Shown here: positions 19,420 to 30,061 of the stretch, one piece after another | Layout: every line of letters starts with the position of its first letter | Numbering within the stretch: position 1 is the stretch's first letter | Assembly (NCBI GenBank): GCA_003963365.1 | Contig: RXJG01000002.1 | Location: 513,722-577,721, forward strand | Reading direction: 5' to 3' | Length of the DNA: 64,000 nt | Origin: Sphingobacteriales bacterium | GTDB taxonomy: Bacteria; Bacteroidota; Bacteroidia; Chitinophagales; Chitinophagaceae | Translations under genes and position numbers: made by a program | Notes under the pieces: generated by a model | The model's input: only the letters and a program-made list of their open reading frames with translations | Databases searched by the model: none | Told to the model about the DNA's origin: nothing

Positions 19420-20412
19420 TTAATAAACCAGTTTACCAATCTTTCCATTGATGCCGGCAAGATAAACAGCTTTACCACTTTTAGCTTTTTTCACCACATG
19501 AAAACTTTCATTGCTGATTAAATTCCATTGCTGACCATTTGTGGTTGAATAATCTACGCCTGTTAACCCGCAGCAAATCCAATTGTTTTTGCCAATATAC
19601 TCCACGCAACTTCTGTAACCATGCGGATTGATGGCCGGTGCATTCCAGTGCTTGCCTCCATCTTTACTGATAAAACAATTTTTATCAGCTGAATCTTTTG
19701 TATTAAAATCTCCGCCTACAATAATCAGTATCTTTTCATTTTTAACAGCAATAGAATTAGCACCGGTTGTTTGTTTACCCTGGATGATTGGTAAATCAAT
19801 TTTATTATTTCTTACAAATAATCTTGATCTCAATCCACCGGTAACAAATACCGCTTCACTTTTATTGATGGCTTTTACATTCGTTCCACTGGAAGCAAAC
19901 ATCGCTTCACCGCTGTCAGCTTTGGGGTAATTTTCTTCCGGCAAACCACGCCAGGTATCACCACCATCAAAGGTTCGGGCAATAAATATTTTCCCATCAA
20001 TCGGGTCGCCAACTACAATGCCGCTCATTTCATTCCAGAATTCCATTGCATCTAAAAACATTCCCGGTCGTTTATCTTCAAACACTACTTTCCATGTTTT
20101 GCCGGCATCATTTGTTTTTAAAATATAAGCAGGCTCTGCCACTCCCATAATAATGGCTTCAGTGCTGCTGAACGCTTCTATATCACGAAAATCAGTTTTC
20201 TCAAATCCTTTCACCGTTATCCAGTCCCATGTTTTACCGGCATCGAGTGATAAACCAACCTGCCCGTTACTCCCACTCACCCAAATGATATGATCATTCA
20301 CCACACTCAATCCACGTAAAGATGTATGATGACCCGAATCAAGCACCTGTATCTTTTGTGCTGATAAATTATTGATGAAACACAACAGCAAAATGAAAAA
20401 AATGTATCGCAT
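19420..20412 (-). CDS. secreted BNR/YCF48-like beta-propeller protein
   Basis: Repeated SLDAGKTWDW / KTNDAGKTWKVV / SKDGGKHWNAP motifs; start at MRYIFFILLL preferred. Confidence 0.8.
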   Translation of the reverse strand: MRYIFFILLLCFINNLSAQKIQVLDSGHHTSLRGLSVVNDHIIWVSGSNGQVGLSLDAGKTWDWITVKGFEKTDFRDIEAFSSTEAIIMGVAEPAYILKTNDAGKTWKVVFEDKRPGMFLDAMEFWNEMSGIVVGDPIDGKIFIARTFDGGDTWRGLPEENYPKADSGEAMFASSGTNVKAINKSEAVFVTGGLRSRLFVRNNKIDLPIIQGKQTTGANSIAVKNEKILIIVGGDFNTKDSADKNCFISKDGGKHWNAPAINPHGYRSCVEYIGKNNWICCGLTGVDYSTTNGQQWNLISNESFHVVKKAKSGKAVYLAGINGKIGKLVY

Positions 20413-20494
20413 ATAGAAGAATGATGAGGTGAAAGATAGCATATTAATCAATAAGCGGCGTTTCATTACATTTGCTGCCAAAGCTTGCCAGTTT

Positions 20495-22051
20495 ATGATA
20501 TTTAATTACGGAACGGATACTTTAACAACAGGAAAGGCCCTTGACCTTGCAAAGGGAAAAGTAAAAGGTGTATTGAATAATGAAGCGGTAAAAAAAATAA
20601 ATGCTTCATCGCATAATGTACAACAGATCGTTGACAACGATAAAACCGTTTACGGAGTGAATACCGGTTTTGGGATTTTAGCTAACACTGCTATTTCCAA
20701 AGAAGATACGGCAACACTACAGTATAAAATTTTACAAAGTCATAGTGTGGGAGTGGGAGATGCAATTCCAACGGAAGTTGCCAAGATTATGCTCATCACC
20801 AAAGTGCATGCATTAGCACAAGGTTATAGTGGTGTACAATTATCAACACTGGAACGTATCATCTGGCATATTGATAATGATGTAATACCTGTTGTTCCTG
20901 AAAAGGGTAGTGTGGGTGCCAGTGGTGATTTAGCTCCTTTATCACATTTGTTCCTGCCATTGATTGGATTGGGTGAAGTGTATCATAATAACCAGCGACA
21001 AACAACCAGCAACGTTCTGGCACAACTGGGTTTATCACCCATACAACTCGGCCCCAAAGAAGGATTAGCCCTCATCAACGGAACACAATTCATTTTATCC
21101 TTTGCAGTAAAAGCAGTGCAACGTATGCACAATTGTTTGGAAGCTGCTGATATTATTGGTGCGATGAGCCTGGAAGCATTAACAGGAACTAAAGCTCCTT
21201 TTGACGAACGATTGCATGAACTGCGTCCTTATAATGGAAATAAATTAGTAGCACAGCGTTTGCGTTTATTGCTGAATAATTCTGATATCATGCAAAGTCA
21301 TATTGATTGCGGACGGGTACAGGATCCTTACAGCCTCCGTTGTATGCCGCAGGTACATGGTGCTTCGAGAAATGCCTGGTTACATCTGAAAGAATTAACA
21401 GAGATAGAATTAAATGCAGTAACTGATAACCCTGTAATACTGGGTGCAGATGATACCATCAGTGGCGGTAATTTCCACGGACAGCCTTTGGCGTTGCCTT
21501 TGGATTATGCCTGTTTTGCTGCTGCTGAAATAGGAAACATCAGCGACCGCCGTTGTTATTTATTGTTAGAAGGGAAATGGGGATTGCCGATGTTGCTGAT
21601 GAAAGATGTGGGATTAAACAGTGGTTTTATGATTCCACAATACACCACTGCTGCATTGGTAACAGAGAATAAAACATTATGTTTCCCTTCCAGTGCAGAT
21701 AGTATTCCCACTTCACTCGGACAGGAAGATCATGTAAGTATGGGAAGTATCAGTGGAAGAAAGCTGAATAAAGTATTGGATAATTTAGAATTCATCCTGG
21801 CAATAGAATTATTATCCGCCTGCCAGGCAATAGAATTCCGTCGGCCATTAAAGAGCAGTGAATTACTGGAACATGCACATGAAGTAGTGCGTAAATGTGT
21901 AAGCTTCGCCAGCGAAGACCGCATCTTTGCAGAAGACATCAACAAAGTGGCTACTATCATCAAAGACTTTTCATTTGTGAATGACTTAAATACATTTGCC
22001 GCAGAAAAAGCAGTGAAACTGAACGGTGGGTTTGAAAGCTTTGCGGTGTAA
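20495..22051 (+). CDS. hutH: histidine ammonia-lyase
   Basis: GSVGASGDLAPLSHL (MIO-forming ASG), NGTQ, SSADSIPTSLGQEDHVSMGSISGRK. Confidence 0.93.
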   Translation: MIFNYGTDTLTTGKALDLAKGKVKGVLNNEAVKKINASSHNVQQIVDNDKTVYGVNTGFGILANTAISKEDTATLQYKILQSHSVGVGDAIPTEVAKIMLITKVHALAQGYSGVQLSTLERIIWHIDNDVIPVVPEKGSVGASGDLAPLSHLFLPLIGLGEVYHNNQRQTTSNVLAQLGLSPIQLGPKEGLALINGTQFILSFAVKAVQRMHNCLEAADIIGAMSLEALTGTKAPFDERLHELRPYNGNKLVAQRLRLLLNNSDIMQSHIDCGRVQDPYSLRCMPQVHGASRNAWLHLKELTEIELNAVTDNPVILGADDTISGGNFHGQPLALPLDYACFAAAEIGNISDRRCYLLLEGKWGLPMLLMKDVGLNSGFMIPQYTTAALVTENKTLCFPSSADSIPTSLGQEDHVSMGSISGRKLNKVLDNLEFILAIELLSACQAIEFRRPLKSSELLEHAHEVVRKCVSFASEDRIFAEDINKVATIIKDFSFVNDLNTFAAEKAVKLNGGFESFAV

Positions 22052-22061
22052 TAATTTCACG

Positions 22062-22190
22062 CAAAGGCGCTAAGTCGCAGCGAAATAAACATTAAACTTT
22101 GCGCCGCAGCGCCGTGGCGTGAAATAAAATGATAAAATAATTATTCACAAAAAGCCGCGGGGTCGCAACGATTAAGATCGCAAAGAAAAA
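22062..22190. repeat. dispersed CACGCAAAGGCGC intergenic repeat, two adjacent elements
   Basis: TTTCACGCAAAGGCGCTAAGTCGCAGCG...TTTGCGCCGCAGCGCCGTGGCGTGAAA (imperfect inverted repeat) plus second degenerate copy. Confidence 0.65.
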
Positions 22191-22226
22191 ATCATTTTAG
22201 CTTTCCTGTTAATCCTGAAAATCCAA

Positions 22227-22937
22227 TCAATCCAGGTTCAGACAACTCTCCAGCGCCAGCTCCATCATCGGCAACAAAGCTGTTTCCCTTTGATCAGCGC
22301 TGATGAATTCATGTGTGGGAATAACATCCGATACGGTAAGTATTGTAGCAGCAGTTTTTCCTAAATACTGTGCATTGGCAAATAAAGAAAAGGCTTCCAT
22401 CTCCACTGCCAAACATTTATTCTTCTCCGCCACTTTAGGAACCTCCTTACTCTTACGGTAAAAAATATCGCTGGAGTGAATATTACAATGTTTTAAAGCG
22501 ATCTTAAGTTCTTTAGCTGTTTTCTTAATTATTTTATGAGCCTTTCCCTGGTGTTTTATCACATCACCTTTAATGCCCCAGGCATATTTGGCATAAGTGC
22601 TTTCGCTGGCAGCTTCATCCACATTAATCAGGTCAAACACTTTCAGCTTGGGAGTATAAGCGCCGCAGGTTCCAATACGGATGATGGTATCCACATCATA
22701 TTCCGTAAACAATTCATAGCTGTAAATACCAATACTGGGACAGCCCATACCACTGGCACCAACCGTAATACGCTTACCTTTATAGTTTCCTGTAAAATAA
22801 AAAGCATTACGGGTCTGGCTTACCAGTTCTACGCCCTGCATATACTTTTCTGCAATAAATTTTGCCCGCAAAGGGTCCCCGGCCAATAATACAGTTTTAG
22901 CAATATCTTCGGGTTTGGCGCTGATGTGTAAACTCAT
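22227..22937 (-). CDS. purine-nucleoside phosphorylase, DeoD type
   Basis: LLAGDPLRAKFIAEKYM, GASGMGCPSIGIYSYEL, AVEMEAFSLFANA. Confidence 0.88.
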   Translation of the reverse strand: MSLHISAKPEDIAKTVLLAGDPLRAKFIAEKYMQGVELVSQTRNAFYFTGNYKGKRITVGASGMGCPSIGIYSYELFTEYDVDTIIRIGTCGAYTPKLKVFDLINVDEAASESTYAKYAWGIKGDVIKHQGKAHKIIKKTAKELKIALKHCNIHSSDIFYRKSKEVPKVAEKNKCLAVEMEAFSLFANAQYLGKTAATILTVSDVIPTHEFISADQRETALLPMMELALESCLNLD

Positions 22938-23077
22938 AAATAGATACAATTAGAACTGACGAATATATTCATTTTATTGCGACTTTTGTAATGGTTCCAC
23001 GCAAAGTCGCAAAGAAAATAAGCCGCAATGAAAATTTCCTTAGCGTCTTCGCCTCTTTGCATGAAAAAAACAATATT

Positions 23078-24796
23078 ATGGATACGATTGCTAAACGCTA
23101 CGATGTAATTAAGTACAAAACTCCCACCGGTAACCAGCTCAACTGTAAAGGATGGATACAGGAAGCCGCTTTAAGAATGTTATTAAACAACCTTAACCCC
23201 GAAGTGGCAGAAAGGCCAGAAGATCTCATTGTATATGGTGGCCGTGGTAAGGCGGCCCGCAACTTTGAAGCCCTTGATAATATCATTAAAGCATTAAAAG
23301 TGCTGGAGAATGATGAGTCTCTTTTAATACAAAGTGGTAAACCCGTTGGTATTTTAAAAACACATAAAGATGCACCAAGGGTTTTAATCAGTAATTCGCA
23401 ATTAGTACCTAACTGGGCTAACTGGAAGCATTTTGATGAGCTGGAAAAGAAAGGACTAATGATGTACGGACAAATGACAGCTGGTTCATGGATATACATC
23501 GGTTCACAGGGAATTGTACAGGGAACTTATGAAACCTATGCCGCAGCAGCCAATAAACATTTTGGCGGTACGTTGAAAGGAACATTAAATGTAACAGCAG
23601 GGTTAGGCGGAATGGGTGGAGCACAACCCTTAGCCATTACGATGAATGAAGGCGTGGCTTTGATTGCTGAAGTAGAAGAATGGAGAATAGATAAACGTAT
23701 TGAAACAAGATACCTCGATGAGAAGCATACCAATATTGATGATGCTATTAATGCTGCTATGCATTATCGCCGGGAAGGAGAAGCAAAAAGTATTGGCGTA
23801 TTGTGCAATGCAATTCATTTACTGGATCGGCTGATACAAAGAGAAATCATTCCCGATACTTTAACAGATCAAACCTCTGCACATGATCCGTTGATCGGTT
23901 ATGTGCCACATACATTAACCAACGAACAGGCCAATGTATTAAGAGAACAAAACCCGGAAGAATATATCCGTCGCAGTTATGAAAGTATGCACCTGCATGT
24001 GCAACTCATGCTGCAGTTAATGGATAAAGGTGCCATTACTTTTGATTATGGAAATAATATAAGAGCAAGAGCACAGGAATTTGAAGAAAAACATTCAACA
24101 TCCAACATTCAACATCCAACATTCAAAACCGGTCGTTGTTTCGATTTCCCCGGCTTTGTACCTGCCTATATCCGTCCATTGTTTTGCGAAGGTAAAGGTC
24201 CTTTCCGCTGGGCAGCCTTGAGTGGTGATCCTGATGATATTGCGGTAACCGATGAACTCATCATAAATATGTTTCCCAATAACAAAGGCATGATCCGCTG
24301 GATGCAAATGGCAAAAGAAAAAATTGCTTTCCAGGGGTTACCGGCAAGAATATGCTGGCTGGGACAGGGCGAAAGAGAAAAAGCAGGATTAGCATTTAAT
24401 GAATTGGTAAGAACAGGAAAAGTAAAAGCACCAATCGTTATTGGTAGAGATCATTTGGATACAGGTTCTGTTGCTTCACCTAATAGAGAAACAGAAGCGA
24501 TGCTCGATGGTAGTGATGCTGTTGCTGACTGGCCTTTGTTAAATGCATTGGTGAATACTGCCGGTGGTGCATCATGGGTAAGTTTGCATCATGGCGGTGG
24601 AGTAGGGATGGGTTATTCTATTCATGCCGGTATGGTGATTGTGGCAGATGGAACAGACGATGCAGAACAAAGATTGAAAAGAGTATTGCGTAATGATCCG
24701 GGCATGGGTGTTATCCGTCATGCTGATGCGGGTTATGATATTGCAAAAGACACTGCAAGGAAGAATGGGTTGGATATAAATGAGCGGTTGAAATAG
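23078..24796 (+). CDS. hutU: urocanate hydratase (carries an in-frame repeat insertion)
   Basis: [70 protein letters not shown]. Confidence 0.93.
   Translation: MDTIAKRYDVIKYKTPTGNQLNCKGWIQEAALRMLLNNLNPEVAERPEDLIVYGGRGKAARNFEALDNIIKALKVLENDESLLIQSGKPVGILKTHKDAPRVLISNSQLVPNWANWKHFDELEKKGLMMYGQMTAGSWIYIGSQGIVQGTYETYAAAANKHFGGTLKGTLNVTAGLGGMGGAQPLAITMNEGVALIAEVEEWRIDKRIETRYLDEKHTNIDDAINAAMHYRREGEAKSIGVLCNAIHLLDRLIQREIIPDTLTDQTSAHDPLIGYVPHTLTNEQANVLREQNPEEYIRRSYESMHLHVQLMLQLMDKGAITFDYGNNIRARAQEFEEKHSTSNIQHPTFKTGRCFDFPGFVPAYIRPLFCEGKGPFRWAALSGDPDDIAVTDELIINMFPNNKGMIRWMQMAKEKIAFQGLPARICWLGQGEREKAGLAFNELVRTGKVKAPIVIGRDHLDTGSVASPNRETEAMLDGSDAVADWPLLNALVNTAGGASWVSLHHGGGVGMGYSIHAGMVIVADGTDDAEQRLKRVLRNDPGMGVIRHADAGYDIAKDTARKNGLDINERLK
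24094..24138 (+). repeat. CATTCAA/CATCCAA heptamer repeat inside hutU
   Basis: CATTCAACATCCAACATTCAACATCCAACATTCAA encodes [10 protein letters not shown] in HutU. Confidence 0.8.
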
Positions 24797-24913
24797 TTTT
24801 AAGGATTTGGTACCTTACTGAATACAACAATTGGGGTTCCGATTGAATACACTGATGATTTAATTATTTAGGTAATAGTGTTACATATTTGATTTAAAAG
24901 TAAGTACGATCAC

Positions 24914-26542
24914 TTGAAAACACAAATAGAACAATTAAGTGAATGGATAGAAAAGTTTACCATTAAGGATGTTCCTGTAACTACGCAGGAGCAGGCCAAA
25001 CTCCAGGTGCTGGATTGTGTTGCCAGTATTGCTGCCGGATTCAGATCTCATGCCGGACAAAAAATATACGCAGCTTTAAATGAATTATCGTGTAATGGGG
25101 GGAAACATTATATACTTCCAACGGGAGAATACTGGTCGTTAGAAAATGCCGTGTATTTGCATTCATCTTTAATAAATGCATTAGAATTAGATAATTTTTG
25201 CTACATGGGACATTTGAGTGAATCCGCTTTCCCAGTGGCTTTATCCGTAGCTGAAAAACTAAAGACTGGTGAAGATGCGTTTCTTGCCGCATTAATTTGT
25301 GCACAGGAAGTATCAGGCAGGCTCGGAGCTTACCTGGCATCAGGTCCCCTGCAGGGGCATATGCGCTCCTTTATACACCGTATAGGCGCAGCCGTTGCAA
25401 CTGTTAAACTTTATCAAAGTCCGGCTCACGTAATTGCCAATGCAATCGCAATAGCATTATCATCTCCGGAACTCCCGATGTTTCCTGCTTCCTTCTCTCC
25501 GGATACAAAAATCAATTGTGTTTCCTCCGCAACAGTAGAAGGCCTGCGTTCAGCTTTTTTAGCGATGAAAAGTTTTGAAGCCAGTCTTGATATTATTGAA
25601 CACCCGGCAGGATTCGTAAAAAATTTCAGCCGCCTCAAATACATACCTGGTTTCTGGCAGAGCCTGGGAAAAACATGGTCCATCGATTCCCTGTCATTCA
25701 AATATTACTCTTCCTGTGCCTATTCGCAGGGCCCTGTTAATGCAGTATTAAATGCTGCAGAAACAAGAAAGATATATGTAAATGAAATTAAAGCCATTCA
25801 TTTGCATAGTCCAATCTTAACGGTAGTGATGGAAGAGTTTTCTGTTCCGCATTATAAAGCTGGATTAACACAGGTGAATATTAATTTTTCAACCAAAAGA
25901 AGTGTGAGTGCGGCTCTTTTATACAATGGACTGGATGGTAATTTTTTTGCAGACAGAAACGATGAGCAATATCACGAGCAAATTAATCAGCTAAGCGAAC
26001 GTGTTTTTATTCATCATAGCTGGAAACATACAATTGAAATGATTATGGGTATGGATGCCTGTTTGGAGAATGCTGGTTATCCCGGGGTTTTTGATACGGG
26101 AACTTCTGATAAAACTATGAAGTATTTGAAAAAAGTGTATAAAAATCGAACATTATTTCAATCTTCCGAGTGGAAGGAGTTCTTAAAATTGCCAAAGGGC
26201 TACCTGGCTTATTTTTTGAAACGGATATTAAAGTCTTATGCCGGTCATAAAGGCTGGACCCGGTTGAAATCGTTTGAGAATGATTTGTCAAAACTTCAAT
26301 TCAGGGTGGGAAGTACAGCCCATATTCATTTACATAGTGGAGAAGTATTGACGGGTGAATGTACTGTTCCAAAGGGATTTGCAGGCGACCCTGAAAAAAA
26401 TATAAGAGTTATTGAGAAATTCAGAAGGGAATGTATTCCATTATATGGCATGGATAAAACCAACCGCCTTTTCAATTACATTATGACTACCGGATTTCCG
26501 AAAGTTACAGAGCAGAAACCTGTCAATGATATTTCCGATTAA
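24914..26542 (+). CDS. MmgE/PrpD family protein
   Basis: 542 aa; QAKLQVLDCVASIAAGFRS, AGFVKNFSRL, FKYYSSCAYSQGPVNAVL. Confidence 0.82.
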   Translation: MKTQIEQLSEWIEKFTIKDVPVTTQEQAKLQVLDCVASIAAGFRSHAGQKIYAALNELSCNGGKHYILPTGEYWSLENAVYLHSSLINALELDNFCYMGHLSESAFPVALSVAEKLKTGEDAFLAALICAQEVSGRLGAYLASGPLQGHMRSFIHRIGAAVATVKLYQSPAHVIANAIAIALSSPELPMFPASFSPDTKINCVSSATVEGLRSAFLAMKSFEASLDIIEHPAGFVKNFSRLKYIPGFWQSLGKTWSIDSLSFKYYSSCAYSQGPVNAVLNAAETRKIYVNEIKAIHLHSPILTVVMEEFSVPHYKAGLTQVNINFSTKRSVSAALLYNGLDGNFFADRNDEQYHEQINQLSERVFIHHSWKHTIEMIMGMDACLENAGYPGVFDTGTSDKTMKYLKKVYKNRTLFQSSEWKEFLKLPKGYLAYFLKRILKSYAGHKGWTRLKSFENDLSKLQFRVGSTAHIHLHSGEVLTGECTVPKGFAGDPEKNIRVIEKFRRECIPLYGMDKTNRLFNYIMTTGFPKVTEQKPVNDISD

Positions 26543-26578
26543 CACAATACCTGTGAAAAAACTGTTTTAGCGGGTGGG

Positions 26579-27649
26579 TCACGGCCGGGTAAATTTTATC
26601 CGTCGCAAAGACATCGCTTTGATTAGCCAACGGGGAAGGGGCTTATGGGGATCTCTTTTTGTTAAATTTATGTTCCAGTTTATTTTTTTTAGCAGCGGCA
26701 CTTTATGAGTTTCTACAAATTCTATCAGCGTACCATCTGTATCCTCAATATATCCCCAGTATCCATTTGCCTGCCCCATTTTAAAAGAATCATTACTCAG
26801 CACTTTAAAAGGAAAGCCTTTTTGAGCACATTCTCTTACCAGTGCCTGCATGTTTCGTATATCAAAGCATAAATGAATGAAGCCTAAGTCGCCCCAGTAC
26901 CGGTTGTAAAAAATATGGGGATGTTTTTTATTAATTGATTGAATTAATTCAATTTGACTTGTGCCTAATAATTGAGCAAAACCACCCGTTCTGTTGCTGT
27001 CATGTGTAAGCAAAATACGTCTAAATTTTTCATCACCTTCGGGTAACTGGTAAAAATCATCGAAAAAGCCCGTTTTATCATAAAGGATATTTGAGTAGCC
27101 CAAAATATCTGCATAAATTTTCAATGAACAGTCAATATCCGAAACACCAATGATAGAACCACAAATACCTCCGGTATCTTTTTTATAATCAGCATACCAG
27201 TCAGAAGACTCAAGTAATTGAAAAATATTTTCATAGAGGTCTTTAATATAAAAGCACGGAGTTTCGTCAGGCGTGTTTATTATGCCTGTTAACAAGTTAA
27301 CTTTTTGCTGCTTGAGGCGGCTGTAAGCTTTTTGGATATTTCTTGTTTTGATTTTCGCAATATTTATTCCCAGGACACCTAACCTGAATGGTTCCAATGA
27401 ATGCAATGGCTTCCTGTCAAGATACTGCCAGAGCTCAACCCCGCTTCCTCCCTGCAGGTTCATGGCTAACAAGGCTCTCTTTTTATGCGGTTGTCCCCCC
27501 ATATAAGGAGCCATGTAAGTAGCAGTGTTACTGTCATCAAATATTGGTACATCATAACCCAGGCGGGAGGCATACCATTGAAGGGCTTCTTCGGCGTCGG
27601 GAACGCCAATTCCTACCTGTTGTATACCATATATTAATTTGTCGTCCAT
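26579..27649 (-). CDS. VOC family protein with two glyoxalase-like domains
   Basis: GIQQVGIGVPDAEEALQWYASRLGYDVPIF and IIGVSDIDCSLKIYADILGYSNILYD. Confidence 0.82.
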   Translation of the reverse strand: MDDKLIYGIQQVGIGVPDAEEALQWYASRLGYDVPIFDDSNTATYMAPYMGGQPHKKRALLAMNLQGGSGVELWQYLDRKPLHSLEPFRLGVLGINIAKIKTRNIQKAYSRLKQQKVNLLTGIINTPDETPCFYIKDLYENIFQLLESSDWYADYKKDTGGICGSIIGVSDIDCSLKIYADILGYSNILYDKTGFFDDFYQLPEGDEKFRRILLTHDSNRTGGFAQLLGTSQIELIQSINKKHPHIFYNRYWGDLGFIHLCFDIRNMQALVRECAQKGFPFKVLSNDSFKMGQANGYWGYIEDTDGTLIEFVETHKVPLLKKINWNINLTKRDPHKPLPRWLIKAMSLRRIKFTRP

Positions 27650-27676
27650 GTATAAAAAGTTTTTACTTAAGGTTAC

Positions 27677-28675
27677 TCACCTGTGTTGCCTCAAAAATTC
27701 ATCACAGGTATTTTTTATGGATTGTTCAACAGGCGTAAAGTTTATTTGAGTCGCCTGTCGAATTTTTTCGTTTGAGAATTGCATTTTCTTCCTGCCGGAG
27801 ATTACGGTTTCTTTAGTGATAAAAGGTGTTTCACCAGTCAAATATTTTTTTAATGCTGCCACACGCCAGGCTGTTTCAAGCAAAAAGTAGTTTGCCCGAA
27901 GTATTGGTTTAGGTTTACCCAGGTGAACAGCAATAGTTTCAAATACTTGTTTATAGGACAAGTTTTCGCTGTTTATAATAAATCTTTCCGAATGAATACC
28001 GCTCTCCATCAAAAGAATCATAGCAGTACAAACATCCCGGACATCTACAAAACCCGCAGTACCGGCGGGGTAAAATTTTAAACCTTTCCATACCTGGTTA
28101 AACATAGCTGCACTTCCGTTGTTCCACTTGCCGGAACCTATGATGATAGTTGGGTTTACAATCACAGCATTCAATCCGTTCTTAATGCCCATCCATACCA
28201 TTTTCTCTGCTTCGTATTTGCTGATGGCATAGTTAGAGTTTTCTTTAGAAATCCGCCATGGAGTGTCTTCTGTTATTATTTCATTTTCATTAACTCTGTT
28301 AATGGCCGATACTGAACTTACATAACACAATTTTTTAACACCGGTTTCAAAACAGGTCCTGACTATATTTTCAGTGCCCCTTACATTGATTGTATTCATC
28401 CGTGCAGCATCGCCTGGTACATAAGAAACCTTTCCTGCACAGTGATACACATAATGAGCGCCTCTTAATACAGTTTGTAAGGAAGAAATATCCAGTATAT
28501 CCGCATCCTTCCATTGAATATATTTATAAAGTTGGGGTTGATGATAGAATACGTTTTTCACCAGACATTCATCTGCTGTGTTTCGTTTGATGGCTATTAC
28601 AGGTACTTTTCTCCTTGCCAGTTGGAACAGCAAGTGAGAGCCAACTAATCCGGTTCCGCCTGTAACTAGAATCAT
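27677..28675 (-). CDS. NAD-dependent epimerase/dehydratase (extended SDR)
   Basis: MILVTGGTGLVGSHLLFQLA, YVSSVSAI, NYAISKYEAEKMV (YxxxK). Confidence 0.88.
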   Translation of the reverse strand: MILVTGGTGLVGSHLLFQLARRKVPVIAIKRNTADECLVKNVFYHQPQLYKYIQWKDADILDISSLQTVLRGAHYVYHCAGKVSYVPGDAARMNTINVRGTENIVRTCFETGVKKLCYVSSVSAINRVNENEIITEDTPWRISKENSNYAISKYEAEKMVWMGIKNGLNAVIVNPTIIIGSGKWNNGSAAMFNQVWKGLKFYPAGTAGFVDVRDVCTAMILLMESGIHSERFIINSENLSYKQVFETIAVHLGKPKPILRANYFLLETAWRVAALKKYLTGETPFITKETVISGRKKMQFSNEKIRQATQINFTPVEQSIKNTCDEFLRQHR

Positions 28676-28679
28676 AACT

Positions 28680-30047
28680 TCATTTTTTTATAAGTTGAAT
28701 TCCGTTTTTTGCTCTTAAGGTTATATTGATCTCAATTTCTGGCTGATAATCTTCAGCTATAGCAAACTCAAATTGCTTTATTAACCGGCACACCGTAACT
28801 TGCATCACCATCATAGCAAAATTGCTTCCAAGACAAAGCCTTGGTCCGCCACCAAAAGGAAGAAAAGTAAAAGGATGCCTGCTTTGTTCTTTTTCCACAG
28901 TAAAATGATTGGGCTCAAAATCATCGGGGTGCTCCCAAAAACGTGGATGATGGTGTATGCCATAAATATTGATTAGTGCATAGGATGAACGGGGGATTTC
29001 AATACCGTTTATGTTTTCATCATGATAAGGTTTACGTACGAGTGCCCATATGGGAGGATACAGGCGGAGCCCTTCCTGAACCACTTGTTTTGTATAAGCC
29101 AGATGCGGAAGATCATCAAGCTCTGGCAACCTGTTATTTAAAATGTTGTTGCTTTCTTCTTTTACTTTGGTATAAATGGATTTGTCTTTAGCAAGATGAT
29201 AAAATATCCAGCTGAGTGTTTGAGCAGTAGTTTCATGCCCGGCCATAAACATTGTGGTTACTTCATCTCTCAATTGTTTTTCTGTCATCCCATCTTCAAT
29301 ATTTTCACCGGTATAATCCAGTAACATATCTAAAAGGTCGTCATGCGGTGATAACAACAAATCAGACCGGTATATCTTCCTTTTTTCAATCATACTGTAA
29401 ATAATGTCATCAAATATTTTACAGTTCTTTCTGAAATCATTGTTAGAGGGAATTCTCCAATTAGCAGGTATTTTTACGGGGCTTTTCATCCATTTGGAAG
29501 CATAATTTGCCAGGGTCTCCAGCGCATGTATCATGCTGTCCATTTCTTTTTTTAGAGCAGTACTGAACATAGCTCTGCTGATGATAGCAATAGTTAATTG
29601 CAGAAATTCATGACTCAGGTTAATTGTTGAGCCGGTAGCAAATGATTGCAGCCGGTCAGTTAATTTTGTGATTTCTTCATTGATGATACGAAGCACCAGG
29701 GCAATTCTTTGTTTATGAAAGGCTGGTTGCATAATTCTTCTTTGCCTTAGCCATAACTCACCATTGCTGGTGGATAATCCTTCGCCAAGGAATAGCCGTA
29801 GTATTTTTGTAGCTCCGGGCTTACTGTATGCTTTGTGATTATCCAGTAAAACATTCTTAATATAATCAGGGTGCTGCAATACGAAATAGCTTTTAACACC
29901 TAAAGTGAAATGAACAACGGGGCCGTAGCACCTGGGCAATTCACCAAGAAAGGTAACCGGGTTTTTTAATATCCGGAAAGTATTGCTTAATAAGAATTTT
30001 CCTTTTAACCGTTCAGCTACTGGTGCTATTGATGATTGATAGTTCAT
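28680..30047 (-). CDS. cytochrome P450
   Basis: I-helix FMAGHETTAQTLSW, ExxR EGLRLYPPIW, heme loop FLPFGGGPRLCLGSNFA. Confidence 0.95.
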   Translation of the reverse strand: MNYQSSIAPVAERLKGKFLLSNTFRILKNPVTFLGELPRCYGPVVHFTLGVKSYFVLQHPDYIKNVLLDNHKAYSKPGATKILRLFLGEGLSTSNGELWLRQRRIMQPAFHKQRIALVLRIINEEITKLTDRLQSFATGSTINLSHEFLQLTIAIISRAMFSTALKKEMDSMIHALETLANYASKWMKSPVKIPANWRIPSNNDFRKNCKIFDDIIYSMIEKRKIYRSDLLLSPHDDLLDMLLDYTGENIEDGMTEKQLRDEVTTMFMAGHETTAQTLSWIFYHLAKDKSIYTKVKEESNNILNNRLPELDDLPHLAYTKQVVQEGLRLYPPIWALVRKPYHDENINGIEIPRSSYALINIYGIHHHPRFWEHPDDFEPNHFTVEKEQSRHPFTFLPFGGGPRLCLGSNFAMMVMQVTVCRLIKQFEFAIAEDYQPEIEINITLRAKNGIQLIKK

Positions 30048-30061
30048 TTAAACAAAATATA

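Noticed and set aside
20429-20494. N-terminal extension of hutH overlapping the minus-strand BNR gene
   Set aside because: HutH homology begins at MIFNYGTDTL; upstream codons likely non-coding.
20981-21010. Possible AACCAGC-type microrepeat insertion in hutH (NNQRQTTSN)
   Set aside because: The protein aligns to remembered HutH sequences without extra length, so this looks like ordinary coding variation.
22991-23077. N-terminal extension of hutU
   Set aside because: Extension is encoded by the dispersed CACGCAAAG repeat; genuine start is [10 protein letters not shown] at 23078.
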